The notes: a model not told the origin generated them from the letters alone. A DNA stretch of 64,000 bases from Lunularia cruciata (GCA_948567375.1 OX419761.1:45014501-45078500); one strand, 5' to 3'; numbered from the stretch's first letter, positions 23,001 through 36,283 are shown. Numbers and translations: made by a program.

Positions 23001-26000
23001 AACCAAACTAGCTTAGCTCTTCACTTGATTGATATTGGTGAGTTTGCCTTGCTCTAATTTTGGACGTGGATTTTTTTTGCCATACTTTACAACCATGAAA
23101 AAAATTATTTAGTAAAGAAAGTTCACTATGAAAATCTTCCTTATACAAAGATATTCAAAAAGAATAACATCAACTACTGGGATATATACTTGACCATACC
23201 CCTAAGTTGTCACTTCTTATCAAATGTGAATGATTCATTGTAATTTTAAGTTGATGATTCTTGTCAATTACATCTCAAGGTGTGGATATATATTTTCATC
23301 TATGTACTTATTGTGGCCTAATGGAGCTAACAATCATCCTAATGGCACTAATTTATATGATTGCAATCCTAATATCTTTTTCAGTGAAATTGCTGAACAT
23401 ATTTGTTAAAAGGTGCAATAGATCAAACCATATACTAGAAACCAATACATAATATTCAATTAGGATCAATGGGAGAGATTTATAAAAAATTATTATATTC
23501 CTAAATAATTGGTATATTTTTGAGTAGAATAAAATTACAATTAATGATCCTAAGTAAGATAAGCATTCTTTGTATCCTTATGAGGAAATTTATTATGTAC
23601 ATGCAATACTCGCAAAAACTTATTCATAGTAAAGAAGAGCTCAATGCTTGGTTAAACTAAAATACCACCTTAAGTAGGAATATAAATTGATTTATTGTGT
23701 TTATTGTCAAAGTGGTTGGAGTACTTTCAAAAAAAGCAAACAATCTTTTGTACAAAAGATATGGGTATTAATCCAAAGAAAATCTTTGATGCTTGAAATC
23801 TATCAATGATAATAAATATGGTTAAAAGGTATGTTGAGGTTTTGCTGATTTATTGGATAACTATTTCTACAAAAAATTTGTATTCTATATTGTATGGTGT
23901 TTTTACATAAATTTAACAAATGTTAGTATCAAGAAGTTGGAATGGGGGACACCACTCAAGTAATTTTTTTCAAGTATAGGGATGCAATTTCTAGAACAAG
24001 TGTTAACTACTTTTTCAAGAAAAGTTCATCCAATAAAGATATTATGATCCATAAGCTATAAATGGCCTATTATAGTTGTTGTTTAGACTAATAAGAGTGT
24101 AGAGTTTGTCATCCTAGTTATCACAAGTGGTATTATCCTTCATATTATCCTTCATTCCAATCATATTGAATTAATTGCATTCCACAAAAAGCAATATAGT
24201 TGTAAAATTCTGAACTTGTAGAAAAAATGATAATGTAGAAGCCAAACATGGACAAAAGAAGGTAAATTTCCTTAATACCATATATGAGTAAATAGATGAT
24301 CATATTACTTAATCAAAAAATATTTTGTGAGAAGTAAAAGTAATAATAAACAAGATTAAATATAGTATATAAAAAATTTTCAAATATTAATATTTTTGGG
24401 AGAACAACTTAAAGTTAATTGCATGTAAGGATTGTTTCATAGCATAAAAAGACATCATAATTTTCTCAGTTCTTTTCTTCCTATGATTATGATTATGGTT
24501 GCTTTTGTTTTTCTTTACACTTATTAAGTTTGAAAGTAGTATGTATTTTACATGAATTTTGTAGTAACATATTAAATGTGACCCAAAAATTATATAGAGT
24601 AGCTTAATATGAGGCCCTAAAGTTGAAATACACATTTGAGTATGCAAAATTTTAGTACGACCCTTCTTGAAAGTTTAAAAAAAATCTTCCAAGTTCCAAA
24701 AATTTCCTAAATATTAGAGTGAGATCACAAAGTCCCAAGAGTAAACTCTAGACTTTGAGCAACCTAAACTTAACTTAACCTAGACTACCAAGGTGGTCCA
24801 AAATTTGGGTTTAGCCTCATCATCAATATATCATAAAAATATACCTTACTAGCAAACATGGTAGGTAGCAATGATTGATAAGAAGGTAGGTGGTAGTTCA
24901 AGATGCATCAATTACTCTTTGGAGCAAAGAATTTGCAAACAAATGGAGTTCATTCTTTAGAAAAAGTATGCTTGATGCAATTGTCATTTAGAATATAGGT
25001 CAACACAAAATTTTTCAATCAATAAAGATATAATAGAGCTATTCCTAGCTTGATCTGAATTGGATAGGAGTTTCAAGAGGGTTGAGCTTGTTGGGAATCA
25101 ACACAAAAAAAAAGTGCTTCTTATAGCTTAGAGGAATCCCATGGTTTGAAGGTAAACAACATAACATGTTGTTTTGGTTGAAGTCACATTCTTATTGAGT
25201 TAGCTTTGAGTCAAGTTCTATTGTAGTTGGGTTGGCTTTGACTCAAGAATGATCCAAGTCTTGATCTTGTATGAATGGTTAAGTAAAATCCATATATGTG
25301 GAGCATCTTATCAAAATTTAATAGGCCAAGGCCTAACCTAACCATGCCAAAGATGAATACGTAATAGGCTCAGGTATAAAAGTGTATGTCTTATAGAATA
25401 TTTGGTACTTTCATTTTGAATATCAAGTAGTTGATATGTATACAACTAGTTTGAAAATTAGTTAGGATAGTATTTTTATTGACAATATAGTATTTCCAAA
25501 AGTAATCGGATTCTGATTTTTCCCAGTAGATATCTCAAGAGTGAATTTATGATGAGCTTCTAGGTTTTTTTATCTTATTTCCTTGATGCATTTTATGTAA
25601 AAGTTGCTAGATGAGACTCTCTCAAGGGATAAATAAATTTTGTGTTTAATAGAAAAGATAGCAAGAATCAAATGCATAAGTTGTTGGCCAATGGAAAGTG
25701 GCAAGTTGTAAAATCTTATAGCCAATATTGTATCTACAAGTGTTGATTTCTAAAGAGATTTAATAGTTGCAGATAAATTATTTGGTAGTTTATAAAATAT
25801 TACATAGAAGCCTGAATGAGCTAAGGATTTTTTTTCCCATGCAAATATACTTACAAAATATTTTTCTAAAACTTTATCCATCATTATGTATTATATGATA
25901 TATTTCAAGTCTAAAAAATAATGGTTAATTATTTTGGCTACTTCATTATCAAATCCAAATTAAGCCTAAATTGTATAAAATATCACCTAAATTTTATTTA

Positions 26001-27580
26001 CCAAGCTTTGTGACAGTATGTTTTTGTATTGTTCATATGCTTTAAAGAAATTATAGAAAGGTAATTCAAAGTTGAGTTTTGAGTTGAGGTAGCTTTATAT
26101 GGAAATGACATTAAGAAACTATATTTTCTAATTCAAAGAGATGTTATTCTAATACAAACATGTGGTTGGAGTAACATTAATGATGTATTATCATTATCAA
26201 GTTCTTTTCTTATGGAGTGTTTGATATTTCTTGTCTACCAACTAGATTTATGACATACCTACAAAATATTAATGATCAAGAGATAGATTTGGATAATTCA
26301 ACTTGAAAGTAATTGGTTGAATTATATAAGAAGATATGAGATGTAGCTTCAAGCTCTAAAAGAAGAAAATTAATATCTAATATGGATTTTTTAGCTTGCA
26401 ATTCTAATATTAATGTGTGAAAATTTGCCTTATGTAGCTATATAATAGATAAAAATGATACAATGCTATGCACATAAAAGTTTCAAAAATCAAGCAAAGG
26501 ACCAAGTATGGATCCATGCAATCCAAGTCTATGAGATTGATAGTCAAACACTGTGATTTTTAATACAAAGTATAGTGTGGTAATTCAATATCAACCAAAT
26601 TGTAAGAACAAGAAGTTCCCTTGAAGATCGAGGTAAAAAATTGACTACAAGTAAAAAGAAGTATCACTATCTTGTAGTTTGTTTATTATTTCATATTTAA
26701 CACATTGATCACTTACTAATATAGGTTGGAAATTACTAGAAGTGAAGAGAAGTGTCATTATTTTATAGTTCATTTACTATTTATCCTATTTACCTCCTAG
26801 GCAAGAACTACTCTTGGAAGACTTTAGTGTCACCTTTTGTGGTGCACAATAGAAAAGTGAAAAATAAAGGTCACTTTTGCTCCAAATACATTCCAAATTA
26901 ATCTTGAAGGTGATGATTCACTTCATCCCAAAGATCCTTTCACTTGGAAGACTTCAGCTGCAAAGGTTGCATACTACTCTAAAGAGATAATTCCAAAGGT
27001 GTCTTTTCATTGGTTGAATGACTTTGCCTTTTGACTCCATTGTATTCTCAATGCTACAAATCAAACTTGACTCCTCAATGCATAGATTCATCCCTCAAAA
27101 TCACACATTCTGATCAAGCATGAATGTCTTTCCCTACATTCTAGCAGTTGTGACCCAATGGTAAAATTCTTCACCCCTACTTAACATAGATATTTACAAA
27201 TACTCAAAATGGAAGAATACAATGATAAAGAACTTGGAGTCCATTTACTACACTTTGATTTGCATACAAGTGAACCTGAGTAACATTGGGGGGCCAAAGC
27301 CTTAAATAAATTTCATGCTTTGCCCTATAGAGATCCAATAGTTAAGGAGTTTTGGGAATTATCTAACTCCATCTATATATTCCATTACAATTCTAATCCT
27401 ATCTTATCCTCAGCACATGTAGTTAATTATGCACCTCACACGTGTCAAGGAAGGTGTAAGATCTTCCCTAAAGACAACTTGAAATTTACAATCCTTTGGA
27501 CTTACAACACCAAAGGTCTGTACAACTCCAAATGCCTTCCTCCTAAAAGTATCTAAAACTATAAAGATCTTGGGATATTT
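19800..27580. other. AT-rich region without recognisable genes
   Basis: Nearly 8 kb of strongly AT-rich sequence. I examined both strands for retroelement signatures (YxDD, zinc knuckles, integrase motifs) and host domains and found none that I can support. It may be very old, fully decayed transposon DNA. Confidence 0.5.
20441..20550. repeat. Diverged tandem repeat of ~55 bp
   Basis: Two copies of ATTCAAAGATGYAGAGCAATTA, at about 20457 and 20518, with similar flanks. Confidence 0.7.
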
Positions 27581-27589
27581 TCTACTCAA

Positions 27590-29881
27590 TAATCACATAA
27601 TTATGAACTTCTTTTAGTGAAGTGTCTTTGACCTAAAGCACTACTGCAAAGAAATACCTTGGTCATTAAAATTCCTTATGAGGAAATCTATCCTCTCCTT
27701 GTAACTTGCTATCTCCAATAAATAAGTGTCTCCTATCTCAATGAACTTCTTGTTTGCATGCTTCTTAAGTTTAATTGCAAGCTGGTCTACCTTATCATCA
27801 TTGTACTTTACCCCTTCTAATTTTGAACCTACAAAGTCAATTTGGGCAGCTTTTTCTTCATGAGCCTACCTTGTGCTACTACTTCTTCTAGCATGGCCTC
27901 AAACTCATCTTTGGTTTTTTCTAGCTACTTCAAAACCTTTGCCTTCTACTCTTGCAAATGTTTACTCTTTGCTTGGACTTTATAGTGATTTCTTCCTTCA
28001 ATAGTCCAATGCTCTCCCTTCCGTCTCCTTCGTGAGCTCAATAACTATTCCTTTGAGTTGGATAGCCACTTTGCTCTTATACTTATTGAATTGGACATTG
28101 AGGGGTATTAATTGAATTTTGGCCTTATCCAATTTTCCTCAAATGCTAACCACATCATCATCTCTAGCCTTCAATTGTTCTTTGTATGCTCATTGCTTAC
28201 CTTTGGCCTTGAGCCAAAGGGCTATCGATTTTCCTTGGAGTCTTTGAATGTCCTTCTCAAATTGATTGTAATCAATTCTAAGGGATGCACTTTGTTGTTT
28301 GACTTTATAATTTTCATGCATAAAGCATTTACCTTCTTTTACCTCCTCCTTTGGGTTCCTCATCTTCCCAAATTCCTCTTTTTCTTGGTCATCCTCCACA
28401 TTCAAGGTGTAGATCACCTTGTGAAGCTTTCAAATCAAAGTGATGTAATCCACCATATTGGGTAGACTTATTTGTACTTGGGCAAAAGAAGCTTTGTCAA
28501 TTGGAGTACCGATCCCATTGAATGACTTATGAAATTTTCTCCTTTGGCAATTTGGTAACTTGGTTCCTTGGACAGCTTTTACTTCTTCTTTGGTATGCAT
28601 TGCACTTGGAGGATCTTTGCATTCTTCTTCCACTTCCACTTGTTCCTCAGCTTCTTGAGTGGGTCCTTCAACTTTGGGTTGTACTTCACTCCAAATTTCT
28701 TTTCCTTTGGCCTCCACTTGCTCTTCTTCAAGACACCCTGCTTCTTGATTCAATCTAAGGAGGGCTTTGAGTCAATACAAAGTCTTTCCTTGGTCTTCAA
28801 CCTGATTCTCTTGTCCTTTGCTCTAGTCTAGATTTGGAGTCTCTTCTTACTACTATCTCTTTCTTTTATGAACCCAATGTAAGTCCCTAAAATATGAAGG
28901 AACCTTCTTCTTCTTCTTCTCCTTTTCTATCTTAAGCTTCTTCCTTCACAGATACCCCAATTACTTGTAGATTTCTTGTGAGTTTTTTTTCTCTTATGGT
29001 CTTGTAGGTGTGGACCTCTTCCTCTTCTACTTTTTAGCTGTGCTCACTTCCTCTACTAGCACAAATTTTGCAATTTGCTTGTTCTTCTTATTTGCAAGGT
29101 AAAATTTGCAAATGATTACCTTACGTTTGGATTGATACGTGAAGTAGCCCATTGGATGCCATTGGCTAGGGAACTTTTTCTGCTCCACCTTGTTCAAGAG
29201 GTTTAACTCCATGTAAAAATGGATGGCAAAGGGTGTGAGGTAAATGACTCCACCTTCTTTTTCTAGCTCTTGTAGAAAACCTTGGTCTGCACATAAAACA
29301 TATGTGCTCGGTTCACTATTTCTCCTTAGTACATGTATTCAAAGAAGATGTCTTGGCTATTGCTCAAGTAGGTGGTTCTCTTTGGCTTGGACAACTTCAT
29401 AATTGCTTTCACTATGGCCCTTTAGGTTGGGTCTTTGTAACTCCCAATCTTCCACCCATTGTTGGTTCTCAAATCTTTGAAGGTGGAGATTGGGAATTTT
29501 CTCCAATGTAGCATTAAGTCTAGTGTAGTGCATTTTGATGGTCATTGCTCTAGCTCACAACTTTTTTGACTCAAGAACATTCTTCCAATTCTCCTTTCTC
29601 CAAAAATATAGGTTTCCTTGAAGGTCTTAGGTCTCCTTCCTCTCTTGATGTCTCATCTCTTGGATGCTAAAGGCATCCTTCAACTCCAAATTCCAAGCAA
29701 GAAAGCAAGGCACTTGCTCTTGATCAACTTGCTTCTTTAGTATACCCCACACTTGTTGAGGGCTAGAGCCCAAAGGATGACATTTGGAATCTTGCTCCTT
29801 TGCTTTAAAGTGAATATCATATTTCCTATTAAAGGTAATGTGAGTATGAAGGCAAATGTGAAGGTTGGAGCTAGAGTGCAA
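27590..29881 (-). pseudogene. Long coiled-coil protein pseudogene, copy 1 (unrecognised family)
   Basis: One minus-strand frame can be followed from 29881 to about 27590 (roughly 760 codons) with some twenty stops but no net frameshift. N-terminal part: WKNVLESKK, LNATLEKIPNLHLQRFENQ, then the core VIYLTPFAIHFYMELNLLN and WHPMGYFTYQSKRKV (29300-29090). Middle (28.75-28.4 kb): Glu/Lys-rich linker with EEEQVEAKGKE. C-terminal (28.4-27.6 kb): long heptad-like helix (AYKEQLKARDDDV, YKSKVAIQLKGIVIELTKET, DQLAIKLKKHANKKF). The same core, linker and coiled-coil order occurs at 53.6-56.2 kb on the other strand. I do not recognise the family; an element-encoded gag-like or transposon-associated protein is the likeliest, as two decayed copies lie among retroelements. 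Confidence 0.65.
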
Positions 29882-31573
29882 AGGTTAAGATAGCTACAAA
29901 AGCAACAAAGGACTACAAAGGCTTGAAATCTCTCAATGTTTCTTTGGGTTGGAATTGAAATTGACTACATAATATGAAATTGAGCTAGGGAGCACTCAAA
30001 TTTATTATCAAAATCTTTCAGTCATCGGTATTAATGATTGAGGAATGGGTGCGAGATCACTTTCCACATATGTAATCATTCTGGTAGATGCCAATGGTCC
30101 TTAGCAACAATTCTTTATTTAGGTGGCTATGGATTCAAGTTGATATATGTTCTTTAGATGCAATGATTTTTAGGCTGAAGAGTTTTGGTCCCAAAGGTCT
30201 CAATTCCAAATGTCCTCTGTACTTGTGTTCTTTGTCCTTGACCATCCTTTGCTTGATTTTCTCCTTTGGGGTTCTCCCTTCAAAGTGCTTTTGGCTTCAT
30301 ACTTGTGTCCTTTGTACCTTTACATGTGTTTGAAACTTTAATTAAGAAGTTTCTTTCCTAAAAAAGAAATTATTTACAATATATTTTCAAGCAAGAGTGA
30401 AATTAAGAAGATGAATTTTTTTAATAAAAGAATTTTTTTAATAAAAATATGAGCACCATACATAATGCATGCATAGTGCTTTCCTTTGTAAGCAAAGAAT
30501 TGCATAATATGAGGAGTCTAGATCCAAATTTGTAAACTATATAATGCATTAGTTTTTAAATGAGTAATTCCAATATGATTAATAAGTAGGTAACATTCCA
30601 ATGCAAAAATCTTGAAAGATAATAGAGAAAACCTATGAAATTTATAGTTAGATGTTTTCCTCCATACAAGACAGTCCTTCTACTATTCCTAATGCAAAGA
30701 TTCTCAAAGTATCACAAAATAGAAAAACTAAAATAAATTTACTTAGAGGTTTTCTTCCATATTAGAGTATTTCCTCTAACTATAAAAATTATAGTTCGAG
30801 TCTTTTTATGTTATAATTAGACAAAAAATTAATACAATGTCAAAAGGAAAATACTATGTATATTGCAAGTTATGACACCAAAGAAAAGCTCAAGTAATAT
30901 CTTTGCATTTGCATTGAAAGTGGTCATAGGCCTAGAACTCAACCATTCAAGGAAGTGATTGAGGTCTAGATATCGAAAAATTGGACACTTTATATCATCT
31001 CATAGAACAATAGCCAATTAAATGTTGCAATTCTAACAAACCTTGAACCTCAACATAATGCTTATCTCTTAAAAAATAAGGTAATATGATATTCTAGTAT
31101 TGAGCTATCAAACACACAAAGTTAGCAAATAATTTATCACAAAAGAATATATCTTGAAAATGTGCAACAATTTTAGCCACAATATTATTTTTAAAATAGT
31201 AGTGATAATTTATGAAAATAAAAGAAATGCTATAAAATTATGTAAAATAAATTTTTTATATTATAGAGTTGAAAAAGCATTAAAATAATTTGGACAAGTT
31301 AAAAATACTAAGAGGATCAAAGGTAGATTATCTCTTGTGTTCTTGTTAATGCCACTTTATTCGTAAGATAGCTAGGCTCTCTACCCATTGATAGAGACTC
31401 AAGGTGAGTATAGATCAACTTCTATTGGATCAAAACACATGAAAGTGATCAAAACACATGAAAATAGATATGATTGATAAAACTTTAGGGTAAAATAGTG
31501 GTACATAAGATGTGTATAAATGTGATAAATATACAGAAAATGTATATAAATGTGGAGCCAATAAAACATGTCA
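29882..31573. other. No gene recognised
   Basis: AT-rich, with runs of A and T after 30.35 kb. It separates two minus-strand coiled-coil pseudogenes that share the same phase; whether they were once one gene cannot be decided. Confidence 0.45.
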
Positions 31574-33307
31574 CTATGCTAGAGGAGAAGGAGGTGAAGA
31601 AGATGAGGGAGATGCAACATGGTGTGTAAGTGCTGCTATTGCGTCCTCAAGTCTACGACGGTATACATGATGTTGAATCCTAAATGAACTCAATGACCAC
31701 CAAAGGGGCCACTCACTCTCACCCAAGTCTTGGTGCTTGATAATGCTAGCAAGAAAATAATATGGGTCACTACTACAAGAACTCAATCTACTAGATGTCC
31801 ACTCCTCTTCAGCCCAACTAACAGCAAGCCTATCATCATGGACAAATCTGTCCAAAGCACTCATCAAAGGATCAACTGACCAAGTGTATGATGCTCTCTC
31901 TACCCTATAAGAACAAAAGTGGGTAGGATGGATAGCACCATGTAGATGGTTCCTATAATAAGAGAGTGCATAGCTGTCTAGGATCAAAAGATCATAAAGA
32001 GGTAAACCTAATGAAGTGAGATGCTCATATGATCTAACTTTAAGTCCTCTAAACTCATCATCGCATTAGACATCTGCAAAAGAGAAACATGCCATGAAGC
32101 AAGACCTAGTGTGAATTCCCTCTAGGAGTTCCAACCACTACCACATGCTCCATAGCAACCACTCTACTCCATCTGGAGTAAGATCTATCCACAAGATAAC
32201 CTCAAAGCATAGCAAATAGAATTGGATGAAATGGAAAACACCAGGATATGCGACCCACCCTATAGGCCCTGATTTTGTGTGAGAGCACCAACCATGCCTA
32301 GTCATCCAACTCTCCCATGCATGGAAATTGGTGCTTCTACAAACCCATAATGATGCTTAACAAGTAACATTCACAACAATAATCTTCTTTCATAAGAAGT
32401 CTAGGAAGAGAATACATGGAATATACTCTCATGATAGACAAAGTCTCTCTCAAAACTCAGTCTTAGTCCCTTGAGTCTCCACACTATGAGGTAACATGTG
32501 GGTGGCATCTATCACAAGGATGGCTTTGGTTTGGTTTTGCATCTCACTATGGGTACGGGTTTGGTGAGCAATATTACGTAGTCTTGGTCCAAGATAAGCC
32601 ACACTAGCCCTTACTTGAGCTAGACTACACTCAGTCTCATCTACCTGAACATGTGCACTCTCATACCTCTCCATAGCAAAGGTTAACTCTTGTGCCTGAT
32701 TTTGTAATTGGACTCTATAACCGTCAGCCATGACAACAGGACCTAGGATATCCAAGTCCAAGTCCAAGTCAACTAATCTGCATACTCTCTCTCTCCATCT
32801 TAAAAGTAATAAAGGTCATATGTCTCTCCTCCTCTGCAGCAAGAGTATCCTCTCACTCACAAAGGAATCCCTCTCAATCTACACAATCTACCATGCTCCT
32901 CTACACTCTCTAATCACCTCTTGTGCTCAAGCACTAATCTCTCTTGCTCCTCTACACACTCCAATCGCCTCTTGCGTTCAAGCACTAATCTCTCTTGCTC
33001 CTCTACACTCTCCAATTGCCCCTTGTGCTCTAGCACTAATCTCTTTGGCTCCCCTACACTCCTCAATTGCTACTCCTACTCAACCAAATGTCTCTCTCTC
33101 CTCAACCAATAAAACATAATCATCTAAAACACGTGTGATGTCAATAGAACAAGAAGAAGGTGAAGGTACTTTGAAGTGTGTGGAAGGAGGTGTAGCCTCT
33201 ACAGACAAAGAAAGAGGAGAAGGGGAAGAAGAGGGAGAAAGAGCTATCTCAAAGGATGAAGCTGGAGATGGAACTCTCTCCCTACAACTATCATGAACTA
33301 ACCTCAC
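31574..33307 (-). pseudogene. Unrecognised protein pseudogene with coiled-coil and Trp-rich C-terminal domain
   Basis: One minus-strand frame runs from 33307 to 31574 with about a dozen stops. Order: Ser/Pro-rich N-terminus (PSPASSFEIALSPSSSPSP), the 51-bp repeat block (read best one frame away as a coiled coil), a helical segment (RVQLQNQAQELTFAMERYES, CSLAQVRASVAYLGPRLRNI), then from about 32380 a tryptophan-rich globular part (STNFHAWESWMTRHGWCSH, GPIGWVAYPGVFHFIQFYLL, LTPDGVEWLLW) that ends with an open 137-codon stretch (YTWSVDPLMSALDRFV, AVSWAEEEW) and a Ser/Pro tail. Three stops interrupt the 270-residue C-terminal part. I do not recognise the domain. Confidence 0.6.
32896..33066 (-). 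repeat. 51-bp coding-type tandem repeats (3.4 copies)
   Basis: Units of 51 bp repeat across 32896-33066. On the minus strand one frame reads the 17-residue repeat QERLVLERKRRLECVEE (and QERLVLEHKR-LESVEE), an amphipathic charged helix. The unit length, a multiple of three, fits expansion while the sequence was coding. Confidence 0.8.
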
Positions 33308-33469
33308 TATTGGTAAGGCATGTGTCTCAATACAAATATGTTGAACACTTGTTCACAAGTGATACATTTAGTGATATATCAAGTAAAATTCACTTTTGAA
33401 TCAAATATATACACAATTTCACTAATTAAGGCATGTTAAATTAACTCATTTATTACATTCGGTAATAGT

Positions 33470-36283
33470 ATATACAATAGAGCAATGTATGTTTTGCCAT
33501 GCCATTTGTAGTTTTGCATCTAAATTGCTTAGACTTTGGAGTAGTAGTGTTTGTAGTTAAGAGTATTTTAGCAATTACTCATAGATTACTTGTTGATGGT
33601 CAATTTTCATGTTTGGGGTATTGATTACATGGTGAGGCCTATTTCACTTGTATCATTTGCACCATTGGGTGTACCCTTAGCGTGACCATTAAGGTTAGAG
33701 ACCAAGGGGTATAATTTTGAAGTGCAACTCCAGAGAGCTCACTTTTTTAATGTTGAGCCTTCAAGTTCTTGGTTTTGGTGGACAAAGGCCGATGAGTGTC
33801 ACTTAGATTCTCTTAGCTAGAGTGGATATGGTTTGATTGTAATCAATACCCAATTATTAGCAAATTATTGAATGAGAGATCAAGTATTGATCTGATTTAG
33901 TGTGATTTGAGTTGTGTAAACAAAATGATTACATCATAGAAGTAAGGTCAAGGGGAAATCGGATGCAAGAACTAAGAGTGATGGTTTGGTATCTCCAAGA
34001 CTTGTTGATCATTGGTAGCTCAATTGGAGTTCAAGTTTTCTCTAGTGTGAAAAAGCTCATTTGATTGATGGAGATTTGGTAATAAGGCGGTTGGTGTATA
34101 GAAGCATTGGCTAAATTTTGAGCAAAGAGATGCAACTTTTCAAGCAATACTTGTTATTTTGAGTTCAAGAGGTGAAAGTAGAACCAATTTGGTGTGAGTT
34201 GAGCTCAAAAAGTGAAATTGAAGGTGGAGTTGGGAACCCATCTCCATGAATTTGTGATTTGGAGAACCATCTTTTCAATTTGGCTGGAGTGGAGAGTTAG
34301 CAAAAGATTTGGCAATTAGCCAAATTTAAGGATTCATGTCAAATTTTTGCTAGAATTTATGTCAAATTTTTGCCAGAGTTTACATTAAATTTTGGCCATA
34401 TTTGGAGAGGATTGGAAGTGGCAAGAAGAAATGCCTCATTTTGCTAAATTTGGCAGATTTTGAGATTTAGAGAGGATTCAAAGTGGTAAGAAGAGAGGCC
34501 TCATTAGAGGCTTTGAGATATAGGGTTGTAGGCTATGAGAGGGTATGAAGGCCTATAAGTGCCAAAAGGGTCAACAAGCCAACTTGCTAGCGTGAAGCTA
34601 GCTAGTTTAGAGTAGATTTTGGTCATTGTTTGGCAAAATCTGCCCACCTTGCTAGATCATGCACAATAGAGTTTGATCCTTAGATCTTTGGTTGCTAGAT
34701 TGGTGCCCTAGCCAATTGGTCCACCCTCACTTGTTTTCTTAGTGGCTGTTCCACTATTATCTCTACACTTGTAGCTTTGGCTAGGAGAGACAATTTGATC
34801 TCGTTCTTGGTGATCTTAATAGCTTAGAAAGTAGATAACTCATATTATGTCAAATGCTAAATGGTGGTAGAATCATTCTAGTGTTGATTTATGAGTTGGA
34901 GTGTTTTTGTTTAGATTTCTTGTGATTGGACCCCTCCATTCTCTACTTCCTATTTGTACTATGTTTGTGTGAGGTGCCTAGACTTTAGAGCATTGGTGCT
35001 CTGGTGTGCTCTCAATAGTGAAGTTGGAGTGATGACTAGTTAGATTACCTATGTTTCTCTTTTTTGAGGCAAGAAAAGATGACATGTAGACCGTGAGAGT
35101 GCATGTTGTGATGGTAGGTTACAGGTTGTCCTTTCCTCTAGTGTAGTTGTTGTAGTTAGAGCTACATTAGTGGGTTGATATGTTGGCACTTGGTGGTGTT
35201 GGCACTTGGTGGGGTACTTCCGGTGATTATAGTTACAAGTTGCAATTTTAAATTATTTTATCATGATGGAGTTCTTTGGGATTCTAGAGGAGATAACACT
35301 ACAGTACACAATGGGTTTACCTAGAGTGGTGCTAAGTATTAGCTTGTATCTTAGGTCCCAGTGAGGGAGGAGATTGACTATGAGTTGGAGTTGGATACAT
35401 GAGCTTATTCATTTGAGAGTGCACTTTGTGTGTTTGCACAATTATTGTGGGACATGGACAAGATTTTTAGGGTCTTTAAAGGTCCCAAGTGTTACTCTAG
35501 TACAATCAGTACCATTGAGTTGGATGACTTTATCTAAGAGTTTGATAGTTGGTGCAATTTATAGCAGATGCAAAACCCAACTTTGTTTACACCCTTCATG
35601 GCATGGAATATGCTATTTCAACACTTGGAGGGTCCATTGATGGATGGCTACCATGAGTTCAAGAGAGCTCACTTGGAGGAGATAGAGCTGTGGAGACAAT
35701 ATTGGTCTCCAAACTATAGCTTTACTTCAAGCTTAGTTTCTCTAAGGGTAAATTGGTTGTACCGATGAGCTCTAGCTCTAGTACCATTGTTGGATCTCTT
35801 AGAGATAACACTACTATGAGTGGAGATACTACTACAAGAGGTGGTGTAGTACCAAGGTTTAATCCAATGGTGGAGTTCTTCTAGTGTTTGAAGTGCGGAT
35901 TGATAAGTTAAGGAGCTTGCAAGAGTTCCAATGGAAGGCTAAAGAGAGCCTATGTGAGGCATACACTTGCATGAGATGGTTGATCAAATTTACTCAAGGA
36001 GTTATTGAGGCCTAGGTAGTCCAATTTAGTATGAGATACTTGACAAGAAGTTGCAATGTAGAGTCCGTGATGCTATATTGTTACAAGCTACTTTGCAAAC
36101 TTTGGCAATGGTCTTTGGTTTGGTTGAGTATATTGAGCTCAATATGGTGGAGGAGAGAGGGGTGACATTTGGATTTGGAAGAGAGACTTCATCTACAATT
36201 GTTACTTCTTTTAGAGTGCACCAGAGTACACCACACAATGTTGGTTTTCAAAGACAAGGTGGATAGCCTAGATCCTATGGAGC
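33470..36283 (+). mobile_element. Element C1: LTR-to-gag duplicate of the C family
   Basis: This 2.8-kb segment repeats, in the same orientation and with much divergence, the stretch 36284-38666 plus 46493-46875 of element C. It starts in the LTR (ATGCCATTTGTAG at about 33500) and stops abruptly in gag at about 36283 (CTATGGAGC), directly joined to the LTR start of C2. The left end merges into AT-rich DNA and is not exact. Confidence 0.7.
35374..36266 (+). pseudogene. Gag fragment of C1
   Basis: Matches the gag of C2: the phrase TIELDDFIQEFDSW of C2 (38260-38310) is recognisable here in shifted frames, followed by CMQNPTLFTPFMAWN-like and YMRYL-like gag text. It breaks off at the duplication junction. 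Confidence 0.6.

Noticed and set aside
24387-24647. Small Lys/His/Asn-rich minus-strand frame
   Set aside because: AT-rich chance frame; no domain and no neighbour in phase.
27320-27556. Plus-strand 78-codon frame
   Set aside because: Partly opposite the tail of the minus-strand coiled-coil pseudogene; no domain.
32896-33066. CRISPR-like array
   Set aside because: The units are contiguous, without unique spacers, in a plant genome, and encode a protein repeat.
32730-33119. A 129-codon plus-strand frame with repeated Cys/Ser/Thr text
   Set aside because: Antisense of the 51-bp coiled-coil repeats; the minus strand gives the heptad-like protein and continues on both sides.
34690-34720. tRNA-like or SINE-like text (GACCAATTGGCTAGGGCACCA on the minus strand), repeated at 37450
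   Set aside because: It occurs at the same place in both C leaders, no cloverleaf or convincing A/B boxes could be drawn, and it has no tail; it is part of the element leader.
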